Positions 45,302 to 53,630 of a stretch of 64,000 nt of DNA are shown piece by piece (positions within the stretch are counted from its first letter, which is position 1; the number at the start of each line of letters is the position of its first letter). Source of the DNA: Calothrix sp. PCC 6303. Its GTDB lineage: Bacteria; Cyanobacteriota; Cyanobacteriia; Cyanobacteriales; Nostocaceae. The notes under the pieces were generated by a model that did not search any database, was not told where the DNA came from, and saw nothing but the letters and a program-made list of their open reading frames with translations. Location of the stretch: positions 186,001 through 250,000 of the forward strand of contig NC_019751.1 in NCBI RefSeq assembly GCF_000317435.1, written 5' to 3'. Made by a program: the position numbers and the translations under genes.

Positions 45302-46771
45302 TTAGCGATCGCTTCTGCGTTCCGGAGGAGCATCACGTTTACCAGAACGTCGTGTTCCAGGTTTCTTGGTACCAGATTTTGAACCACCCGCTACAGTTCG
45401 CGCTGCCGATTTTTTTGGCGATGTTTGCGGTGATGATTTAGCACCTCTTGCAGAGGTTCGTTGATCATATCCACCTTTTGGTCTTTGTTTACGCCCTTCT
45501 GGAATTGATTCGGATGATTTATGTGGGTGTGGATGGGAGAAAAAGCCAGTAATTTCTTCCCTTGGCAATCTCTTAGCGATCAATTTTTCAATTTCTGCCA
45601 ACAATGGTTGTTCATCCGTACACACTAATGATACAGCCTCACCTTTGGCACCAGCCCGACCAGTACGACCAATCCGATGCACGTAATCCTCTGGTACATT
45701 GGGTAAATCAAAGTTGACTACATGGGGCAAATCACTAATATCAAGACCCCGCGCGGCAATATCTGTAGCCACTAACACCTGTAAAGTCCCATTCTTGAAC
45801 TTTGCCAAAGCAGCAGTACGTGCCGACTGACTCTTATTACCATGAATTGCCAGGGCTTGGATTCTATCTTCTCCCAACTGCTTAACTAAGCGGTCAGCCC
45901 CATGCTTTGTGCGGGTAAAAACCAGCACCTGATACCAGTTATCTTTTTTAATCAAGTGAGCCAATAGTAGGCGTTTCTTGTCGTGATCTACCTGGTAGAT
46001 TTTCTGTGATACTGTATCAGCAGTTACATTGCGCCGTGCCACCTCAATCATTGTTGGGCGATTTAGTAACCCTGCGGCAAGTTCCTTAATACTGTCGGAG
46101 AATGTGGCGAAAAACAACAAATTCTGTCGTTCTTTGGGTAAAAGGGAAAGAATACGCCGGATATCACGAATAAAACCCATATCTAGCATTCTATCCGCTT
46201 CATCTAACACCAAAACCTCAATACCTGAGAGGTTTACAGTACCCTGTTGTACATGGTCTAAAAGTCTTCCTGGTGTGGCAACCAGAATATCTACACCATT
46301 TCTCAAACGTTGTTTTTGTGGATTAATACTGACACCACCGAACATTGCCATGGATCTCAAATTTAGGTACTTTCCATAATCATGGACACTTTCTTGTACC
46401 TGTGCCGCAAGTTCCCGTGTCGGGGTCAAAATTAGCGCTCGAATTCGAGGGTATCCACCAGTAGTTTTTAAATTAGGCTTTAACCGATTCACAATCGGAA
46501 AATTATCCCTGCTTCCTACCCCCCTACTTGTCTCCACAGAAGCATCTTGGACACTATTATCCTGGCTATTATCAGATGACGACAAACGATGTAGGAGTGG
46601 TAAAGTAAAACTGGCGGTTTTTCCAGTTCCAGTTTGGGCACCAGCGAGAATATCACCACCCAACAATACAGCGGGAATCGCTTGCATTTGAATTGGTGTA
46701 GGTTTTGTGTAACCCCGCTCGGTTACAGCACGGACAATTTCATTGGACAAGCCGAGTGTAGAAAAAGACAT
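45302..46771 (-). CDS. DEAD-box RNA helicase, RhlE-like
   Basis: 489 residues from the ATG at 46771 ([20 protein letters not shown]), preceded by GGAG; a longer reading from 46954 is leader. Motifs: Q-motif KPTPIQ, Walker [23 protein letters not shown] ([13 protein letters not shown]), motif III as FATFSD in place of the usual [13 protein letters not shown] and [10 protein letters not shown]. The basic C-terminal tail (Lys/Arg/Ser/Pro-rich, about 400-489) would bind RNA. Unwinds RNA duplexes; cyanobacterial relatives are often cold-induced, and the long leader would fit such control. Function as a helicase is secure, specific RNA targets unknown. Confidence 0.92.
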   Translation of the reverse strand: MSFSTLGLSNEIVRAVTERGYTKPTPIQMQAIPAVLLGGDILAGAQTGTGKTASFTLPLLHRLSSSDNSQDNSVQDASVETSRGVGSRDNFPIVNRLKPNLKTTGGYPRIRALILTPTRELAAQVQESVHDYGKYLNLRSMAMFGGVSINPQKQRLRNGVDILVATPGRLLDHVQQGTVNLSGIEVLVLDEADRMLDMGFIRDIRRILSLLPKERQNLLFFATFSDSIKELAAGLLNRPTMIEVARRNVTADTVSQKIYQVDHDKKRLLLAHLIKKDNWYQVLVFTRTKHGADRLVKQLGEDRIQALAIHGNKSQSARTAALAKFKNGTLQVLVATDIAARGLDISDLPHVVNFDLPNVPEDYVHRIGRTGRAGAKGEAVSLVCTDEQPLLAEIEKLIAKRLPREEITGFFSHPHPHKSSESIPEGRKQRPKGGYDQRTSARGAKSSPQTSPKKSAARTVAGGSKSGTKKPGTRRSGKRDAPPERRSDR

Positions 46772-47384
46772 AGTACTCCGGAAATAACATCGGCCTGTCG
46801 CCAATGGCGGCATCAGTCTTAGGCGGACGCGTATGATTTGAAGGGCTGGATAGGCAACTAACGCAAAGACTGAAAGCGAATGCCGCAGCTTTGGATTATA
46901 GCAGAGTTCAGTCTGTTGTGCTGTTAAATTTGTTGAGAAAAACCCAGGGGGCAATAGGGGTGTAGGCTAGGCTGTAAATTTTGATGTAATTTCACGCTTT
47001 TTGTTCATACAATTTTTGCGTGATGGACTGGAGGCTCCGGCTTCAATTCTATATTCCTTGCCAGAGACAAGGAACAAGTTAGAGCAAGGATGTTAAGTGA
47101 AAATTAAACCTATGAAAAAGCTACAGAGTCAACAGCCTAGGCAAGGGGGAAAAGAAAAATTACAGAAACTTTGTCCCCAAGTCTCCAGAAATTCAGGAAA
47201 TTAAAAACCCTCGTCGCTAGACTTGGCGGCAGGTCTGCCTGACTTGCTATTCTAGATGTTATAATTAGATCGATAGAGAAATTCTTTCGGCTATGTGAAT
47301 GATTTTTTTAATATCTAAAACAAACGCCTCTCCGAATCTAAATCTCTACACAACGTTGGATTCTGGAGACTATTATGTCGGTTT
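46772..47384. other. Divergent intergenic region with helicase leader
   Basis: 613 bases. It must contain the helicase promoter and 5' leader on the minus strand and the promoter of the 47385 gene. A TATAAT box lies at about 47259 on the plus strand. No RNA gene recognised. Confidence 0.5.
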
Positions 47385-47594
47385 ATGGCTACTATAATTT
47401 ATAAACAAACAGGGAAATATCTCCCACCTCAGATAACTATCTTGGGAATCAACTTTATTCCTGGAGAAAACGAAGTCAGCAGCGAACAGGTTACTGAGAT
47501 TAGACATTTTATCAAGAGTGATCGGTTACTAAACCATTATTTTGAGCAGAAAATTCTAACTATTCGGGAGCATCCAGTCTCAGAAGAAACCTAA
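47385..47594 (+). CDS. Small hypothetical protein
   Basis: 69 residues, ATIIYKQTGKYLPPQITILG then a helical second half (EQVTEIRHFIKSDRLLNHYF). No motif or signal peptide; no family recognised. A clear rho-independent terminator follows after about 40 bases, which supports it being an expressed single gene. Confidence 0.55.
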   Translation: MATIIYKQTGKYLPPQITILGINFIPGENEVSSEQVTEIRHFIKSDRLLNHYFEQKILTIREHPVSEET

Positions 47595-47636
47595 GAGTGT
47601 TCTAACCAATAAATGAAATGATCCAAAACCCGTCAT

Positions 47637-47677
47637 TGCCCAAAGTGCCTTACACAATGGCAACTGGGCATTTTTTT
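47637..47677 (+). terminator. Rho-independent terminator
   Basis: Imperfect stem TTGCCCAAAGTGCC / GGCAACTGGGCA followed by seven T residues, downstream of the 69-residue protein gene. Confidence 0.75.
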
Positions 47678-47839
47678 CTTGGAGTACTCTAATTGCTTTG
47701 CAGTAAAAACCCCACTAAATATTGAGTACAAAAAAGTCTATTGACCAAACGATAGATGGAGAGTATCCCAATTCTTATTTTGTATTTTCTTGCAAACTTT
47801 TGATTCTAAACTAGCATGTAGAGATCAAAACAAGGAAAA

Positions 47840-49264
47840 ATGAACCCAGAGATATTGACAAGTTTGCAAAAATTGTGTCGGGATGAAGCCGCATTCGAGC
47901 AATTAAAGCAGATTATAGCAGGTGAATTTCAGCATTTAAATTTGCAAATTCAGCAGGCTAATTTCCGGCTCGAACAACAAAAAGCACTGTTTCGCGTCAT
48001 TACCAGGCTGCGTGAACCTCTAGATTTGGAAACAATTTTCCAAGCCACTGCTATCGAAGTTCGCCAACTTTTGTTGGCAGATAGAGTGGGTATGTTTCGT
48101 TTTTACCCAGATTCTGGTTGGGATGATGGGAAATTTGTCTCGGAAGATGTAGATCCAGCATTTTCTTCGGCGATGAAGCAAAAAATCCATGATCATTGTT
48201 TTGGTGAGCAATTTGCCGCACATTACCAACAAGGACGAATTCAAGCAGTTGCTGATATTTATAGTTTCGGTTTGAGCGACTGCCACATCGAAATTTTGTC
48301 GCAATTTCAAGTTAGAGCCAACTTAGCAGTACCATTATTACAGGGTGAAAACCTCTGGGGATTGCTTTGTATTCATCAATGTTCCGCTCCGCGAGAATGG
48401 CAACCGACAGAAATCGATTTTGTCAAACAAATTGCCAGTCATCTGGGGGTAGCACTAAAACATGCAGAACTGATGGCTCAACTGCAAGCAGAAATAGTGG
48501 AACGTCAAGAAGCAGAACAAGCAGTACAAACTTTAAATCAGGGACTGCAACGTGCGATTATCGAAATGAGGGCAGTAAATAAGGAGCTTGAGGCTTTTAG
48601 TTACTCAGTATCCCATGACTTACGGGCACCTTTACGCAGTATTGACGGTTTTAGTCAGGCACTATTAGAAGATTATCAGGAACAATTGGACGCAAATGGA
48701 CAAGATTATTTGCGTCGGATTAGGGCAGCGACACAACGCATGGGATATTTAATAGATGACCTGTTGAATCTTTCACGGGTGACACGCTGTGAGATGCATA
48801 TCGAAGCGGTAAATTTGAGCCTGTTAGCTAGTAATATTTCTACTGATTTAGAGGAAAATCAACCAGAACGTTCGGTAGAATTCCTCATCCAAGCTGGGTT
48901 AACTGCCGAAGGAGATAGTCGTTTGCTTAACTTGCTGCTGGAAAATCTCCTAAATAATGCCTGGAAGTTTACCTCTAAGCACTCAACAGCCAAAATTGAG
49001 GTGGGAATGATAACTCCTGAAGGAGGTATTGCAACTTACTTTGTGCGAGATGATGGAGCAGGTTTTGATATGTCCTATGCTGATAAATTATTTGCTCCCT
49101 TCCAACGATTACATAGTTTCCAAGAATTTCCTGGCAACGGGATTGGACTGGCAACGGTACAGCGAATTGTCCATCGGCATGGTGGAAAAATCTGGACAGA
49201 AGCAGGGGTAAATCAAGGTGCTACTTTTTACTTTACATTAGTAGCAGAGGAGGCAATGGGGTAA
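47840..49264 (+). CDS. DXCF-type cyanobacteriochrome histidine kinase
   Basis: 474 residues. N-terminal coiled coil (about 20-50), then a single bilin-type GAF domain (about 55-205) with both Cys motifs: DHCF (Asp118-Cys120) and Cys148-His149 in GLSDCHIEIL, the canonical chromophore attachment site. ADIYSFGLSDCH and LWGLLCIHQC are typical of cyanobacteriochromes. A coiled coil follows, then HisKA (His259 in SYSVSHDLRAPL) and HATPase (ENLLNNAWKFT, GNGIGLATVQRIV) of the phytochrome-kinase type. DXCF members usually form a second thioether bond and sense violet/blue versus green or similar light. It is a soluble light sensor; its partner may be the regulator at 50805. Confidence 0.87.
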   Translation: MNPEILTSLQKLCRDEAAFEQLKQIIAGEFQHLNLQIQQANFRLEQQKALFRVITRLREPLDLETIFQATAIEVRQLLLADRVGMFRFYPDSGWDDGKFVSEDVDPAFSSAMKQKIHDHCFGEQFAAHYQQGRIQAVADIYSFGLSDCHIEILSQFQVRANLAVPLLQGENLWGLLCIHQCSAPREWQPTEIDFVKQIASHLGVALKHAELMAQLQAEIVERQEAEQAVQTLNQGLQRAIIEMRAVNKELEAFSYSVSHDLRAPLRSIDGFSQALLEDYQEQLDANGQDYLRRIRAATQRMGYLIDDLLNLSRVTRCEMHIEAVNLSLLASNISTDLEENQPERSVEFLIQAGLTAEGDSRLLNLLLENLLNNAWKFTSKHSTAKIEVGMITPEGGIATYFVRDDGAGFDMSYADKLFAPFQRLHSFQEFPGNGIGLATVQRIVHRHGGKIWTEAGVNQGATFYFTLVAEEAMG

Positions 49265-49619
49265 ATTACCTATACTGAACTGACGACACACTGTAGTGGT
49301 TCTCAAATTGTATGATGTTTCTCAGAGTACGCGATCGCGTGTCAATACCCACAACTACCAATAATAGAAAACCCTTATACCCATGGCGGTAAATAGGGGA
49401 TGGGATTTACTGCACCTTTTCCAGAAGGACGAATCTTGAAACCTAAATTTGGTTGCAAGAAAAACCTCTGTAATTGACAAATATATTGCTAAATGTTACG
49501 CAAGATTACTAGTTATTAAGGAGTATAGTATTTAATGGGTAAAGATAAAATCTTTATTAAATTTTGCACGCAAATAATTTACGTGTGAAGAAGTTTTGTA
49601 AAAACTAGTGTGAGACAAG
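49265..49619. other. Intergenic region
   Basis: 355 bases between co-directional genes with one HIP1-like site near 49330. No gene, repeat or terminator recognised. Confidence 0.5.
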
Positions 49620-50576
49620 ATGGGAAAACCCAAAACACAAGCTCCTATTCGGCTTTCTAAAGTAGCAGTAACATTAACGACCCTAACAACTAGTATTAGT
49701 CTGGAGAATTTTAAACGAGCCGAGGCTAATGTTGTTCAAGCACCCCAACCTGCCGAATTTGCCGCATCTGAGTCCCAATCACTTCCCTTTGGTGTGCAGC
49801 CGATGAGACCGAGATTTTGCGAAGCTGATTTGAAAAATGGGATCACTTCGATTGTTAATAATCCGACTTTTAAGACAGCAAAATGGGGAATTGTCATCAA
49901 ACCAATTGCGGAACCTGGAAGTCTTTATCAACACAATCCCAATATTAATCTCATCCCCGCATCAAATATCAAACTATTGACGACGGCGGCAGTATTGCAG
50001 TTTTACACTGAAAACCGTCCAGAAAAACTGGCATCCCTGGGTGATTTGCTAACTGCGGTGAATCGTTACAGCAACAATCCCAAAGCAAACTTGCTATTGC
50101 GTCGCATTGGAGGGAAAAAAGCCGCAATGACTGCCCTTTCTAATCTGGGTGTGGACACTAGTGCTTACCAACAAGTCGATGGATCCGGATTATCTCGGAA
50201 TAATCGTGCGACCCCATCCACATTAGTTGGAGTGCTAGAAAGAATGTATGTTCGTCGTCCGAATGAAGTTAACGCAGAAAATTCATTGTTACAAAAAATA
50301 CAAGCAAAACGAGATTTGTTTTATAACTCCTTAGCGATCGCTGGAGTTAACGGAACCCTACGGGGTCGTTTTTTAAATACCCCAGTTCAAGGACGACTCT
50401 TTGGTAAAACGGGAACTTTGCGGGGGGTTCGCTCCCTTTCTGGATACCTAGAAAATCCCGACTATGGAACCATTGCCTTTAGCATTGTGGTCAATCAACC
50501 TGGTCAGTCAGGACAACGACTAACCCAAGCCATTGACCGGATTTTGTTGAAAACCTCCCAGGTAAATCGCTGCTAA
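49620..50576 (+). CDS. D-alanyl-D-alanine carboxypeptidase-like (S13/PBP4) protein, short form
   Basis: 318 residues with an N-terminal hydrophobic stretch (signal or anchor). The S13 peptidase motifs are in order: PASNIKLLTTAA (Ser-x-x-Lys), YSNNPKANLLLR (Ser-x-Asn), VDGSGLSRNN and GKTGTLRGVRSLSGY (Lys-Thr-Gly). It acts on cell-wall stem peptides in the periplasm. Typical PBP4-type enzymes exceed 400 residues; here the region between SxxK and SxN is only about 45 residues, so the usual insert is missing. It is either a compact variant or a reduced paralogue; key catalytic residues are intact. Confidence 0.82.
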   Translation: MGKPKTQAPIRLSKVAVTLTTLTTSISLENFKRAEANVVQAPQPAEFAASESQSLPFGVQPMRPRFCEADLKNGITSIVNNPTFKTAKWGIVIKPIAEPGSLYQHNPNINLIPASNIKLLTTAAVLQFYTENRPEKLASLGDLLTAVNRYSNNPKANLLLRRIGGKKAAMTALSNLGVDTSAYQQVDGSGLSRNNRATPSTLVGVLERMYVRRPNEVNAENSLLQKIQAKRDLFYNSLAIAGVNGTLRGRFLNTPVQGRLFGKTGTLRGVRSLSGYLENPDYGTIAFSIVVNQPGQSGQRLTQAIDRILLKTSQVNRC

Positions 50577-50804
50577 TTTTTCCTTGCAAGCCAAAAACGC
50601 CAGATAATTGTGGTGCGGGCAAGATTGCCCGCGTCTGATATCAAAATTGGATGTGTCGCAGCTTAATCGCTTAGGATAGAGTTTATAGTCCTAAAAAATC
50701 ATTATTCGTATTAATTTCAAATTATCACGGCAGTTAAAGCTGCCTGAGTCGATTTTGATTCCAAGGCTCAAGCTACAGAGCTTCCAATCTCCCAGGAGGT
50801 TTGC

Positions 50805-51248
50805 GTGACAGTAAAAGACAAAATTATCCTTTTAGTTGAAGATAATCCTGATGACGAGGCTTTGGCAATCCGAGCTTTGAAGCGAAATCACATCAGTAAT
50901 GAGATTGTCGTGGCACATGATGGAGTTGAAGCCCTTGATTTTCTGTTTGGGACTGGCATTCATGCTGGACGAGACATTAGTATTAAACCAACGGTGATTT
51001 TGCTCGATCTCAAATTACCTCGTGTTGATGGCATTGAGGTGCTACGTCGTTTACGAGAAGATGAGCGCACTAAACTTTTGCCGATCGTGATTCTTACCAC
51101 TTCTAGTGAAGAACAAGATATGCTAGATAGTTATAGTTTAGGATGCAACAGTTACATCCGCAAACCTGTAGATTTTATTCAGTTTTCAGATGCGATTCGG
51201 CAATTGGGGATGTACTGGCTATTGATGAACGAACCACCACCAAGTTAA
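50805..51248 (+). CDS. Rcp1-like single-domain response regulator
   Basis: 147 residues from a GTG with AGGAGG upstream. A lone receiver domain of the phytochrome response regulator type: VEDNPDDEALAIRALKR, Asp68 in VILLDLKLPRVDG, TTSSEEQDML and Lys in YIRKPVDF. No output domain. Such proteins (Rcp1 family) take phosphate from phytochrome-type kinases like the one at 47840. Only 16 bases separate it from the hybrid kinase at 51265, so both are probably cotranscribed. Confidence 0.9.
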   Translation: MTVKDKIILLVEDNPDDEALAIRALKRNHISNEIVVAHDGVEALDFLFGTGIHAGRDISIKPTVILLDLKLPRVDGIEVLRRLREDERTKLLPIVILTTSSEEQDMLDSYSLGCNSYIRKPVDFIQFSDAIRQLGMYWLLMNEPPPS

Positions 51249-51264
51249 GGAAGTAGTGAAAATT

Positions 51265-53556
51265 ATGCCTTATCTGCGTGTACTGATTGTCGAGGATTCT
51301 GAAGATGATACTCTCTTAACCTTGAGGGAGTTACGCCGAGGTGGATATGAAGTGGATTATGTTCGGGTTGATACTCCTGCTGAGATGCAAGCGGTTCTGG
51401 AAGAACAACCGTGGGATATTATAATTGCAGATTACACACTACCTGCTTTTAGTGCTCCGGAAGCCCTAAAACTTCTCCAGAGCTTAAAATTAGATTTGCC
51501 ATTTATTATTGTTTCTGGCACGATTGGCGAGGATATTGCAGTTGCTGCCATGAAGGCTGGAGCAAATGATTACATAATTAAAGGTAATCTGGCTCGTTTG
51601 GTGCCTGCGGTAGAGCGAGAATTGCGAGAAGTGCAAGATCGTCATAAACGGCACATGGCAGAACAAGCTTTGCGAGATTCGGAAGCGCGGTATCGTCTGT
51701 TGTTTGAAAGTAATCCCCATCCGATGTGGGTGTTTGACTCCGAAACCTTGGTTTTTCTAGCTGTAAATCAGGCTGCGATCGCACATTATGGTTATTCGGA
51801 ATCGGAATTTTTGCAAATGACGATTGCTGATATTATTCCCCTCGAAGAAATAGAAAGATTACATCAAACATTATCTACAACAGAAACTAATCAAAAAACC
51901 AGTTTTTGGAAGCATTATAAAAAAGACGGCAGTTTAATCAATGTTGAGGTAGTTATACGTACCCTCCTGTTTGCAGGTAGGCAGGCAAACTTGGTTTTAA
52001 TTGACGATGTAACCCATCGCTTGCAAGCAGAACAAAAAATCCGTGAACAAGCTGCCTTACTCGATGTTGCCACCGACGCAATTTTTGTTCGAGATATGCA
52101 GCACCATATTTTATTTTGGAACAAAGGAGCCGAGCGTTTATATGGGTGGCACTCAGATGAAGCTTTAGCTAAAAATGCTGTTGAGCTTTTGTATAAATCT
52201 GAGGATACTTTACCCCCATTTACAGAAATCCAAACAACCTTAGCAAGAACAGGAAAATGGCAAGGTGAGTTACAGCAAGTTACAAAAGGCGGTAAGAAAA
52301 TTATCGTCGAAAGTCGCTGGACGTTGGTGCTAGATGAATTTGGCTCCCCAAAGTCCATTTTGACGGTCAGTACTGATATTACCGATAAAAAACAACTACA
52401 GGCGCAATTTCTCCGCGCTCAACGTTTGGAAAGCTTGGGAACTCTTGCTAGCGGCATTGCCCACGATTTTAATAATATTCTGACTCCAATTTTGGCGGTT
52501 GCTCAATTACTACCACTCAAACTTCCTGACATCGATAGCAGTAACCAACAATTATTAAAAATACTAGAAAGTAGTGCCAAACGTGGAGCCGATTTAGTTA
52601 GCCAAATCTTGTCTTTTAGCCGTGGAGGATTGGAAGGGAGTCGTACTATTATCCAAGTTCGTCACTTACTTGCAGATGTGGCACAGGTTGCCAGACGTAC
52701 CTTCCTCAAATCTATCGAAACCCAGACGAATATGGAACCTGATTTGTGGACAGTTCATGCAGATGCAACTCAAATTCATCAGGTATTAATGAATCTAATA
52801 GTTAATGCTCGTGATGCAATGCCCGATGGTGGTAATTTGACTATTAGCGCTGAAAATATCTGGATTGATCAAAATTATGCTCGCATGTATATTGATGCGG
52901 AAGTTGGTCCCTATATTGCAATTACGATTACTGATACTGGGATGGGCATCCCACCAGAAATTATAGACCGTATTTTTGATCCCTTTTTTACTACCAAAGA
53001 GGTAGGTAAAGGAACTGGTTTAGGACTTTCCACAGTTATGGGTATTGTCAAAAGTCACGGCGGTTTTGTGAATGTATATAGTGAAGTTGGGAAAGGAAGC
53101 CGTTTTCAGGTATTTTTGCCCAGTAACCAAGCAACCGAAACTATGGTAGCAGATAATGCAGAGTTGCTAAATGGCAATAATGAATTGATTCTAGTGGTGG
53201 ATGATGAAACCACAATTTGCGAAATTGCCAAAAATACCTTAGAAGCTCATAATTATAGAGTTTTGACTGCTAGCAATGGAGTAGAAGGACTAACTCTATA
53301 TGATCAATATCAAGACAACATCAGTGCGGTGCTAACAGATATGATTATGCCAGGGATGGATGGTTATAGTACGATTCTGGCATTGCAACGCATAAATCCA
53401 CAGGTGAAAATCATTGCAATGAGCGGATTAATGCTGAATTGGAATAATACTCAAAAGATGAACCTTGGCATTCAAAAGTGCTTACCAAAACCCTTCACGG
53501 CTCAAGCATTGCTAAGTAGCGTGAAATTTTCCCTATATCCCAATCTTCAGGTGTGA
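51265..53556 (+). CDS. REC-PAS-PAS-histidine kinase-REC hybrid kinase
   Basis: 763 residues from the ATG at 51265 (MPYLRVLIVEDSEDD); a GTG at 51256 is too close to AAGGAAG to be preferred. Receiver (Asp56 in IIIADYTLPAF), PAS about 140-260 (ALRDSEARYRLLFESNPHPM), PAS about 265-380, HisKA (His in ASGIAHDFNNIL), HATPase (NLIVNARDAM, GTGLGLSTVMGIV) and C-terminal receiver (AVLTDMIMPGMDG). Two receivers flank one kinase core, so it can both receive and pass on signal. The AHDFNN kinase type is common in cyanobacterial multi-sensor kinases. Soluble; ligands of the PAS domains are unknown. Confidence 0.92.
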   Translation: MPYLRVLIVEDSEDDTLLTLRELRRGGYEVDYVRVDTPAEMQAVLEEQPWDIIIADYTLPAFSAPEALKLLQSLKLDLPFIIVSGTIGEDIAVAAMKAGANDYIIKGNLARLVPAVERELREVQDRHKRHMAEQALRDSEARYRLLFESNPHPMWVFDSETLVFLAVNQAAIAHYGYSESEFLQMTIADIIPLEEIERLHQTLSTTETNQKTSFWKHYKKDGSLINVEVVIRTLLFAGRQANLVLIDDVTHRLQAEQKIREQAALLDVATDAIFVRDMQHHILFWNKGAERLYGWHSDEALAKNAVELLYKSEDTLPPFTEIQTTLARTGKWQGELQQVTKGGKKIIVESRWTLVLDEFGSPKSILTVSTDITDKKQLQAQFLRAQRLESLGTLASGIAHDFNNILTPILAVAQLLPLKLPDIDSSNQQLLKILESSAKRGADLVSQILSFSRGGLEGSRTIIQVRHLLADVAQVARRTFLKSIETQTNMEPDLWTVHADATQIHQVLMNLIVNARDAMPDGGNLTISAENIWIDQNYARMYIDAEVGPYIAITITDTGMGIPPEIIDRIFDPFFTTKEVGKGTGLGLSTVMGIVKSHGGFVNVYSEVGKGSRFQVFLPSNQATETMVADNAELLNGNNELILVVDDETTICEIAKNTLEAHNYRVLTASNGVEGLTLYDQYQDNISAVLTDMIMPGMDGYSTILALQRINPQVKIIAMSGLMLNWNNTQKMNLGIQKCLPKPFTAQALLSSVKFSLYPNLQV

Positions 53557-53630
53557 TGATGGTTAGTTGAGTTAAGCGATACTCCTTCTGGGAGTCGCTG
53601 ACGCGATCGCATTTCACTTTGGATCTTAGT

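Noticed and set aside
45302-46954. Longer helicase start at 46954
   Set aside because: The extra 61 residues have no helicase character; the ATG at 46771 has GGAG upstream and gives the usual RhlE-type N-terminus.
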